From: Bryopsis sp. KO-2023
Taxonomy: Eukaryota > Chlorophyta > Ulvophyceae > Bryopsidales > Bryopsidaceae
Direction of reading: 5' to 3'
Assembly: GCA_030272585.1 (NCBI GenBank)
Contig: BSYQ01000010.1
Coordinates: 4,588,001-4,652,000 of the forward strand
Length of the DNA: 64,000 nt
In this document: positions 54,821 through 64,000 of the stretch, piece by piece
Numbering within the stretch: position 1 is the first letter of the stretch
Layout: each line of letters begins with the position of its first letter
Made by a program: the position numbers and the translations under genes
Notes under the pieces: generated by a model
Database searches by the model: none
What the model was told of the DNA's origin: nothing
What the model saw: only the letters and a program-made list of their open reading frames with translations

Positions 54821-56126
54821 ATGCATTTGCGATTGGTTTCATGCAATCAGAGTGATGAGTTCGTCCTGTATAGGGTCGAATTGTATGCTGACCCACATCT
54901 CCTTGGTGCATTCGCTCAAGAAATGCCTATGCATCCAATCAAAGTATCTCATGCTTCAACCCTTGGATGTGAGATTTTGAAAACTGATTTTCTTTCTTGT
55001 TGTGGTGGGTATTAGCTTTCGTTGCTAGAAATTCCTCCCTGCTGTATGCGGCCCCAATAAAAAGTAAGTATCGTCAGCCACACATGCGGAAGCTTCAGAA
55101 CAACATCAAGAGCATGCTTGTGAGGAGGCGGTCCCTTGAGAGGAAACCTCTCTTGGAAATCGACGAACCCAGAGACCCTGACTTTGCCAAGAAGCCCACC
55201 ACCACTGGTCGCAGTCTGCGAAGGTGATAACTTCCTTCGCTGTGAATTTTAGCATAGAAATCCCATTGTCAGCTTGTGATCAGACAGGGTTTTGGATGAA
55301 TAGAAGCGAATGGCTGCTCAGGACATGGAATTTTGCCTGGTGCATCCACAGTGACCATCGCTTCTAGGAAAATAATTGCATCGAAAATCATGTTGTTGTT
55401 TTTTTCTTCCAAATAGTATTGAGGTTGATTTTTTTTGGCTCCCCACAGAGTCCTACTTCCAGCTGATGCTGAGATTGTCTTTTTTTTTTTTGCTCTACAG
55501 GTTGGTTACCTCGATAAAAACTCGTTTCAATGCTGCATCAACGAAGCCGAGTGCCGAGGAGCTGATTTTGTTTTCAGAGCTGTCTGAAGTTTCTGATCAA
55601 TCCAATGATGGAAAGCTCAGAGCTGAGTACGACATCCAGGTGAGCAGATCCCAGGCCAGTGTCGTGAAAATACAGCTTTGTCTTTGCAGTCGATGAATTC
55701 TACTAAGAAACAGCATCGTTGGCATATTTGATTGAGGAAAAAAAATAATAATAATAATAAAATGAATATAAAACTGGCTGATTCCCAGCTAATCGCTCTC
55801 ACTTGGGCTTTAAATCTGGGTTAACGAAGCGATGTACAATCCTGGGTGTAAGTGTTTCGCCTGAGGAGCAATAATTATGGCTTGTTATGAGAGGAATTCC
55901 CCCTTTTGTTTTGCTGGCATTGTTGGTTAGTGATGTTTTCATGGTGCTGAAATTAATCCAGGTGTCAGAGTGTGTGGATTCTGCATTCGGCGAAGATTTT
56001 GATGATTTCACCCCACTGCTCGGGGACGAAAACGTTGGAGGCAAAGCAAAAGGGTTGAAGAAGCGCGCTTCGAAAGTCAAAGCTGCCCTTTCGAGGAAGC
56101 TGTCCAGAGGTCTGGAGCGTGTTTGA
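54821..56126 (+). CDS. Unidentified 219-residue protein
   Basis: Four exons are inferred: 54,821-54,968, 55,016-55,223, 55,501-55,639 and 55,962-56,126. They total 660 nt with agreeing phases. I do not recognise the family. The N-terminal part looks like folded sequence (DEFVLYRVELYADPHLLGAF). The middle is basic (MRKLQNNIKSMLVRRRSLER), then comes an acidic Ser-rich linker, an FGEDFDDFTPLLGDEN patch and a basic helix-like C terminus (KKRASKVKAALSRKLSRGLE). There is no signal peptide or membrane segment. The first intron would be only 47 nt, so the start is doubtful; a start at 55,084 is the alternative. Confidence 0.5.
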
Positions 56127-58413
56127 GAATCCTCTTTGCATTGAAAAAAAAATGAAGTTACATGCTCACAAAAAAATTTGAATGGCAGCGTTTAGGATAT
56201 CGTATGATTCTAGTGATCAAGCATTGTGGAAGCTCTTTTTTTTTTTTTTTTGGTTAAAAAAAAAACAAACAAAAAAGAACACCAGATCTTTTAAGTTTTT
56301 GGATGTGTTGGGAAAGTTATTTTTCGTGAGCGGAGTGAGAAAAAAAAGAAAAAAGAAATTCCAAAAGCTAGATTTGGTTAGTTATGAGTTGGGTTTGCCT
56401 TTTTATTACTGAAATAGTACTAAAAGGGCTTTATTGGATTTTGTTTCATTCGGAAAAAAAAATGGTGTTGATAATTCTCTCTAGAAGAGCGAAAAAAGAA
56501 AATCGATACAAGAACTTGGAAAAAGGTTTTTGATTTGCATAAAAGCAAGCCTAGTCCTCGAGGGAAAAAAACAGGTGTGAGAATTGCATTGGGGCCGTGA
56601 CTTGAGTGAGGGTTCTTTTTCTTACGATATTGAATGAATGGTTGGAAGAGAATGGGGTGGTTGTGTAGGGAGATTGATTTTTTTTCTCTTAGTCGTGCTC
56701 GTTTCTTTTGTGTTTTTTTGGGGTGTTTTCTCTGTTATTTGATTTCAAACTTATTTAGGGGTGGCGAGAGAGAGAAAGGAATGCCAATGAAATTTGTTTC
56801 GCAGAGGGTTTGCTCGTTTGGTTTTTCTTTCTTTCTGTTTTTATTAAGAAGGGTTGATAATCGAACGCAATTATATGGGTGTAAGGGTTTGCTTTCTTTA
56901 TCTGTGTCGAGTCTGACACTTCTTTTTCCCTGCTTGTGTGGCAATTATGAATCCATCCAGACAAACATACGCTTATGTTGCTTTTCATGGGGTTCTGGGG
57001 GGGAAAATTCCGATCTACGTTTCAAGCACCGTACTGAGGGTTTTTCTCTTTTTCTTTTTTTCCCCTTCTTCTTTTGGGTTTAGGAGGGAAGATGAAGTAT
57101 GCTTTTGCATGTTGCCCCCTGACTCTGAGAAAGCGAAATGGATATGATGGAAAAACTCGATACGATCAACAGAACACGGGGAGTTCGTGGTAAGATATCA
57201 ACGTCTACTCAAGCTGCACTCTGATCAATTCTTCACTGAGCCCATCAACCAGACCTGCTGCTTGACATTCTACTCCTGGCTGCTGATATCAAATTCCAGT
57301 CGCTGTGCACCAGATTTAAATGCCAGGTGGTGGCTCACTCTTAGTCATACCCTCTTAGAGGATATGTGTTTCACCCAGAAAAGTTGTTAGTTGCAAAATT
57401 GAAACCTTCCCAAGGTAACTGGGCTAGGTTGATAGATTTTGACCTGGAGCTAATTTTCCATTTTTTGTTGTTTTTTACCAGGGATTCTGGGCGGAGCCTG
57501 TAGCATGTCGATCATGCGATGAGAAGTTTTTTTTATTTTGAGTGTTTTTTTTTTCTTTTCTACTTCATACATGAATGAGCTTTTGCGAATAAGTGGTGAC
57601 CACCCCACACGTCTTTTATGATTATGATTGAATGCCCACCTGATAATGAGGGCTTTTTCGTTGTACAATGTGTTGAAAAAAGCGAAACAGAACTGAGACA
57701 TTTCATTTTATATCTGGAGCAAGGCGACCCATGACGGGTTGGCTCTGCTGGGCAATAGCCCATTTCAAAGGAAATAAACTCACAATCTTGTGGATTTGCT
57801 GATGGCCGTTTTGACATTGGTATCAATTGATTTGCTTTTTTCGAGGTTTGGGTTGTGAGTGGGGTGCACCCAAAGTGCTCAGGGGGAAAAGAGTATATCG
57901 GAAAAAGATTGACGTTTTCTTAGCAATAAAAAAAAGCCTTGATGAGCCTATATATGGTAGCAGAATGGTAGTTTCTTATTGCAGAAAAAAAAGCAGCATT
58001 TGTCGAACATCCGAGCAATTGAATAAGTTTTGTAGGTGCTTCATTAGGTTATCTTTGTTTTTTCTTTCGGTGCTTGTTCTTTTATTTTATGCTCGTCAGG
58101 GTCCTGCTGTTGCACTGTGTGGATATTCATCCGATGGTTTCTTTTCACGGGGCGATGCAGTGGTTTTTTAAGTGGAAAATCCGAAGATTGTAATCCTTGC
58201 AATTTGCGTTGGAACGGTTGGTTGGATGTTTGGGCATTAATCTGTCCACCGATCGATAAGGCTCATGTTTTTCTCAACTTATATGTTGGTTGGTGCACTC
58301 TTGGCTACCCTTGGCACTCTTGGCTAATTTCTTTACTGCCTGAAAGCAAAGCATCTTCACAGGATTTCCCTTCTCAAACAAGAGTCCCTTTGAAAAAGAC
58401 TGTCAGAAGAGTT
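56127..58413. other. Intergenic, T-rich stretch
   Basis: Long T- and A-runs and weak frames on both strands. No gene, RNA or mobile element was recognised. Confidence 0.55.
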
Positions 58414-58602
58414 TACCGTAAATGGGGTAATGTTTGCGCGCATGAACTTTCGCGTGTCTTATTTTTGCGACACTAATTTTTGCGATTCAATCAGGTCGCA
58501 AAGGGCCCAGGGTTTAGGAACCCAATTTTTGCGACACTAATTTTTGCGATTTTTCCTACTCGCAAAAATTAGTCCAACGCAGAAATTACCCCATTTACGG
58601 TA
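58414..58602. mobile_element. Short terminal-inverted-repeat element (MITE)
   Basis: The ends are TACCGTAAATGGGGTAAT (left) and ATTACCCCATTTACGGTA (right), continuing imperfectly through TTTGCG / CGCA. TA at each end fits a TA target duplication, so a Tc1/mariner-type origin is possible. The interior holds two direct copies of TTTTTGCGACACTAATTTTT and an inverted copy, so the RNA or single strand would fold. There is no coding frame. Confidence 0.75.
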
Positions 58603-58603
58603 A

Positions 58604-59812
58604 TTCGTTTCCTTCGATACGCAGCGGCTCACCACTGGTGCTCTCTTCTTTTGGACCAAAGAACACTGCCCAGCCAAAAATACCCCCACATGCCACAGTG
58701 GACAAATGATGCTAGTCGTGATGCATGGAATGATAGGGGTGGAGGAGACAAGTCAATGTTATATTCCAAATCTTAAAAATTGAATCATTCTCATCTATTC
58801 ATGTTCCATGAGGTGTCGGAGAGGGTCAACAGGGATACTTCCCAGGACAGAACGAAGAAGGTAGATTACATTGGATTATCCCGGCTAAATACACCCTAGC
58901 CCAACGGTTAACTGTAACCCCCAATGACGCAACTGAACACCGTTGACAACTGTGTCACCACAGAGGCCATGAAAATGCCAACGAAAACGGCAAAAAATCA
59001 AACAAAAACAATCGATCTGAAAACATCACCATCTTCACCTTGACAACTGTTTTTAAGAAACATGACATGTTTGGTCAGATTCCTGAAGTACTATGTTTCA
59101 TTTCCGCCCTCCTCAATTTGAGGTTTTATGTTGCTGGGATGCGATGTTGGCCAGTCCATCATCGAATGCTCCATGAGAGAGTCATCAACATTCCACTCGT
59201 CAGGTCCTCCCAATCGATGGTGACCTTTGCTGTAGTGGGGCAAACAAATTGACTGGAGGAGGGCGTGGGGTTGGCACTCTCTCGAGGATCTCGAGTGGCC
59301 CTCTTGCCACCCACGCTATTTGATCAACGTTCCTCCATTTCTGTTTCTGGGGGGCTCTTTCTTGGGTTCCAATCCTCCAGGTGAACTTCTACAGCTGCTG
59401 GTCGAATCACCAAGCAAAGGAATCCCATATCATTGCTGTCAAACCTGAAGGGCTGAATGAATGAATTGCCCCGACTCATGCTCCACCGATCAAAACAAAA
59501 AGATGCATCCATCATCCACCCCAGATGACACAGAAAGAATTCAACCAGACCTCGATATATATTGAATTTCTCAGTAATCCGGCTCAGCTTGATCGGAACA
59601 GTGTCAGAACAGTGTGGATGAACTTCTTCTGGAGCTGAGTTGTCTCCAATCCACAGCCCTGCAGGACAGGGAATCCACAACTTGGCCCCCCCCCGTTGAT
59701 CCCAGGACCATACATGAAAAGAAAAAAATGTTATACAAACTTTGTTCTTGGACACAATCCGATCCTTCTGAAAATGCCCCAACCCTCCTCCTCCTCAGCA
59801 CATGACTCGAGG
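58604..59812. other. Intergenic stretch and 3' flank of the Munc13-like gene
   Basis: No coding frame could be supported. The part nearest 59,812 is presumably the 3' UTR of the minus-strand gene. Confidence 0.55.
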
Positions 59813-62800
59813 TCAGAAGACAGTGTAATAGTCATGCTTGCTGCTGAGGAGTTTCTCGGCCCGGCCAGCGTGAGTGGGGAGCTTCAAATCCTTGGCTGTG
59901 ACGCCATGCTGCTGGCACGTGGCCAGGACGTCACGGAACCAAGTGTTCACCACCTCCAACATTGTGACAGAATTTTGGCGGGAGCGCCAGGCACCCTGAC
60001 AGAAAACACATACACATCGTCAACCAGGTTCACCCGCCCATCCATCGCAGTGAAGCAATCCGCACACGCAATTCTCACCCTGCCGCCCCCTCGTTGCGAA
60101 AGGTTGTCCACGAACTTGAATAGGTCTTGAGCCACGTGGTCCCAAAGGCCTCGCACCACGGAAACGAAGACGCGCGAGTTCAGGAAGGGGCGCAGGTTTT
60201 GGATGGCCTGCTCCAGCGTGTGCATCAGGGAGCCCATCTTTTCATGGACGTCTGGCTCCTCTGCACAAGCAGCCAATTGTCAGTAGGAATCCCACAAACA
60301 CCGAAAGATGGGAGGGTATTTTGCTTACACAACAATGGAAATTCCTTTGGAAAGCGAAAGATTTACCTGGCACCCCTGACCAATGCAAAATGTCAGCCAC
60401 CAAATTGGCAGGATGCGACAGGATGATGCCAGCCAGTCTGTCGCAGATGTGGATGGTGGTCTCACAGAAATCCGTTCTAAGCTCTTTCACGGCTTGGCCA
60501 AAGTGGGCACCCACCATGGGTGGCATGCTGGCATCCCCCATGGCTACCTCAAATTCCAGGCCTGCAAGAGACAAGCATCAGCATTTCAATCGATGGCCAT
60601 CTTTATTGTAATGGGAACTCTGGCTGGTTCCTTTGTGAAAGACGCAGAGTTGACACTCACATGAGGCCCCTACGTCATTCCCTGCACACCACTCGGTGAG
60701 CGTCTGCTCCCACTCCGCCACTTGTTCAAGCAGCGTTTGCAACGAGTTTAGCATCATAGCCTGCACCATTGAACACAGTCGACTGGTTGCTCTTCTCAAA
60801 GGGAAATGTGTTTTATGGTGGTTGCGTTCTGAGCCAATTTTCAGACACAAATGGGTGGACAAAAGAAATGGGCCAAGAAAAGCCGAAATGCCTCACCTCC
60901 TGCGCAGCCAGCCCTGGTCCACCTGTGAAAAGAGGGGTGAGGTAAAAACTAGCAGGAGAAGGCTTCCTTTTTGATTGCACAAAAATGAAAGAAAGAGAAA
61001 CAAACAGCTGGCAATAGGAAGATGGAATGAACAAACCCTCACCATGGCTTCTTGATCCAAAGTTTGGTGCCCCGCATTGTTTCGACACGGCTGCAACTGC
61101 AGCTCGGAGAACAGACGAGATGGCTCTCTCCAGAAACGGTCCCATCGCAGGCCAGTAGATGACGATGTGCTTGAACTTGGCCATTTGGTCACGCAAAACC
61201 TTGATCATTTCTGCGATGATGGGTGACAGGGCGTATGGGTTTTCTGACCGTCCCTCTGCAAAACAGCCAATTCCGTTTCCGATTGAGGGGGCTGATTTGG
61301 GATATAACCAGATGAATCCTGCTACTGGAGTGGTGTCACCTGGCAGTTCCCAGCAGCAAAGCTCATTTTTTGAGCCGGCTTGCAGCGCTTGGCACCGAGC
61401 AACCATTTGCATCTGTTTTGGACAAAAGAAATCGACCCAAAGATATGAGAAATCCAACATTTTTGAAGTTCAGGTTTTGTTCTTCCAGCTTTTGATCATT
61501 CAGTGATTCGGAGAGATAAGCAGGGCGCCCCATGGACGCTCACCTCGGCCGCTGTGATCCAGTCTAGGACACATGGTCCAAATAGCTGGATTGCATCCAA
61601 GTACGCGTCAGCCTCCAAACTGGGCAGCAAATTGTGCCTGTACAAAAACAGAAAGAGCCCAAAAGCTCAATCAAGGAATCACCATGCAGCTGCAGCTGAA
61701 CGATGTCAGGGAAAACTACCCACCTGACGAGGTATTCCTGCAGTCGACCAACGCTCACCACCATGTCCACAGCTTCCACTGCTGGATGCTCGGGTGGAAT
61801 TTGGGAGAGCAGGCCTCGCAGTTTTGCAGTGAATCCCTGCACACATCCAGAGCCACAGGTGCTCCTGAGGGCAGGGCCAAACAAAATCCAGAGAGTGCCA
61901 ATTTCATGTTTAAAAAGCAAAGGTCACCTCGCAGTACACCCCCGCAACGACAGCTGGAAGATTCACGCAGGGAGGCAAAATATTTGACAGGTGGATTGTC
62001 ATATCGCATTCCAGATTGTTCCTGAGAGTCTTCGCTAGGGCCTCCACTTCTTTGTACTCTCGCAATTTTCCTGCCTCCTCTCCTGGTCCAGGTCGATACT
62101 GCAAAAAGGAAAAACATTTGAACGGCTTCCTACACAAACAGATCCTTTCCAAGGCTGGAGCAAAAAAAAGAAGCACAATCAAACCTGTGATGGCGTGTGC
62201 ATCTGCGAGTAGCCATTGGGGGCGTAACCACCTCCTCGAGAAGATCCTTGAGATCCCTGGCCTTGTTCGGCAATCTCCATCCCAGTTGGACGCCATGATT
62301 CTGCCAAAACATGGGGGGCCAGAAAGAAAATGATTCACAAGAACGATGAGAAATTCGATCGCTGCCAGAAATTTTCTTACCTTCCTCGCAAGCGCTGTGG
62401 AGTATCTGGTATTTCTTTCTTGCAGCGATTTCGAAGCGATCTTTCAACCACTTTTGGTCAGAAGCCTGGCCATTGTTCAACCGTGCTGCAAGGAAGTAAG
62501 ATGACAGCATAGAAATGCATGCATAGGCCCAACAAGAATTCGATCGGGAACGAGAGCAAAACACTTACCCAACAGAAGAAAGGCCAGTTGCAGGACTGGG
62601 GGTGGGCCATCCGGTTGGAGCAGTGTCCCCTCCACCATTCCAGATTGTCTCGTTTTTGTGAGGGAAAAATAGTTTTCGAACACCCTCCCCAGCAACTCCT
62701 GGACGTCCACAACTTGAATTGTTCGGTCTTTTTCTGTACATTCATTTTGAATTGGCATACAAATGGATCGGGGACAAATTCATGGAACTTCTGGTGGAGG

Positions 62801-64000
62801 TTACCTTGCATTCTCTCCCAATTTGCCTTAGCTCGGTCATTTCGTGTTCGCACAATCCCCTTTCATCTGCACCCACAAAGGTCATCATCTCAAGCAAACA
62901 AATCACTGCCAGGCTCACTCATTTGCACAGAGAAATAAGTACCTCTTTGCTGGATCAGGGTTGTGTACTCTTGCAAGACAAGCTCCAGGCAGTCCACCGT
63001 GCAAGTTCGTACATCAGGTCTGCAAACACAGCCACACAGAACAATCAGCCAACGAATCTGCTGCCACAGTCAAGCAGCACATCAAAGGAAATTCACTGCT
63101 CACCTCAGCACCCATTTTAGATGGGCCAGCAGTGTATACCCTGAGCGGATCTTGTACAATTGGGCAAACTCCTCTAGGAGCCATTTCCAAGGCCCCTCCA
63201 ATACAAGCTTCGAGGAACCACAGCTTCCCACCTTCATGGCGGTGTTTAAGAGGCACTCGTACAACTGGGAAACACAACGCTGATTCAAACCATCAGCAAC
63301 ATACAATAACAACAGCTCCTCTTCGCTTCTGTTGGTGTCCCGTACCATGTAGGGGCTCACTCGGACATTGGGCGTAGGGGTGGTCACCTCGACAGGGGTT
63401 ACCGGCCGGTGGGGAGCTGTGGGGACAGGGTTTTGGTCGTGAAAGTCTTCAACAGAGATGAATGTTGTTCCCATTCTTTTGCTGCAAGCGTCACATTTAA
63501 TTTTCAGCAAATAACGTCTCCAATGTTGGATGAGAAAATGTACCACTCACACAAGGCCCGTAGGGTAAAAGCAGAGGCTTTGTCAATGTCCAGTCAGCGA
63601 CTTACCCATCCCTGAGGTGGAAGAGTTCCACTGGTACCGAATCACTCCTGGTAGAGTTTCGTTGCCATCTCTTTTTGCTCTTTCCCCAGCCTTTCCTCTT
63701 GCGAAATGGAAAGCAAAAGGTACGCTTGCCATCCTGTAGATGTGGTTCAGTGGGGTTGAAGCCACCCTGAAAACGAGGCCAAGGTCGATCCTTCAGATCA
63801 GGAATCTTCACAAGAAAGGACGTATCGGGTGGAATATCGGCAGAGCAATGTCCATGGATGAAGGAGGTATCACACTGGGGGTTTACCGGTGGTGATGCAG
63901 GGAGCCGCCCCGTTGCAACACAGATGTTGTCCTCGAACAACTGGACCACCACCCGGGATAGACTGCCATGGGTGATAAATTCCCCATCGTGACTGACATG
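59813..64000 (-). CDS. Munc13-homology (MHD) domain protein with C2-like part, 5' end outside window
   Basis: Seventeen exons are visible. They run from beyond 64,000 to 63,606, then 63,481-63,104, 63,019-62,943, 62,866-62,805, 62,698-62,569, 62,485-62,381, 62,300-62,185, 62,098-61,928, 61,836-61,724, 61,637-61,544, 61,412-61,340, 61,255-61,043, 60,922-60,897, 60,760-60,661, 60,561-60,367, 60,260-60,079 and 59,995-59,813. All phases agree, giving 870 residues to the stop. The visible N terminus looks like part of a C2 beta-sandwich (HDGEFITHGSLSRVVVQLFE). The body is helical. The last 150 residues match the MHD2 region of Munc13/BAIAP3 proteins (SRVFVSVVRGLWDHVAQDLF, then SRQNSVTMLEVVNTWF and KDLKLP). 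Such proteins promote SNARE assembly in exocytosis. No C2 domain follows MHD2. A plant PATROL1-like relative is the alternative. Confidence 0.75.
60897..60922 (-). other. 26-nt microexon of the Munc13-like gene
   Basis: It is bounded by TTCACAG on the 5' side and GGAG/GTGAGG on the 3' side. It encodes GPGLAAQE plus part of a Gly codon, and it is required for the phases of its neighbours to agree. Confidence 0.65.

Noticed and set aside
59324-59782. A 152-residue minus-strand gene downstream of the Munc13-like stop
   Set aside because: It lies where the 3' UTR is expected, has no domain and does not join by splice phase.

Overview
The window is nuclear DNA of a photosynthetic eukaryote. The evidence is many spliceosomal introns with GT-AG borders, nested LTR retroelements, and a nucleus-encoded thylakoid-lumen protein of the PPD6 type with a transit peptide and a twin-arginine lumen signal. 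A green or streptophyte alga fits best: PPD6, a TENA_E-type protein and a Ure2p/nu-class GST occur together with a NOX5-like EF-hand oxidase and a Munc13-like protein. The species cannot be fixed from sequence alone.

Positions 1-30,485 are a stack of mobile elements. A non-coding plus-strand LTR element (1-5,017 and 15,133-about 16,569) is split by a young, complete chromovirus, element 1 (5,018-15,127, minus). That non-coding element sits in the gag region of an older minus-strand LTR element (16,570-18,869). The older element also holds a solo LTR (17,409-17,871), and it lies in the pol of a plus-strand retroelement (18,870-19,319 and 29,281-30,485). The same pol copy is split by another solo LTR (19,320-29,275). 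That solo LTR carries a hAT-like MITE (19,343-19,808) and a second young, complete chromovirus, element 2 (20,055-29,048, minus). Most joints show exact target-site duplications. Both chromoviruses carry a third ORF between pol and the 3' LTR. It has a coiled coil, a charged linker and a RING-like Cys/His cluster, and it is the most unusual thing in the window.

Positions 31-64 kb hold host genes, with exon borders set here by hand from splice sites and reading phase: a PAP2/LPP-like protein whose expected catalytic residues are replaced (31.5-33.3 kb, +); a nu-class GST (35.0-36.8, -) divergent from a TENA_E-type protein (37.1-38.3, +); PPD6 (39.6-42.6, +), convergent with an 11-exon EF-hand NADPH oxidase (42.9-47.6, -); a secreted Cys-rich, proline-repeat wall-type protein (50.3-53.3, +); an unidentified 219-aa protein (54.8-56.1, +); and a 17-exon Munc13-homology protein (59.8 to beyond 64.0, -). 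The GST-TENA and PPD6-NOX spacings are tight. Otherwise the genes have unrelated jobs, as expected for a eukaryotic locus without operons.
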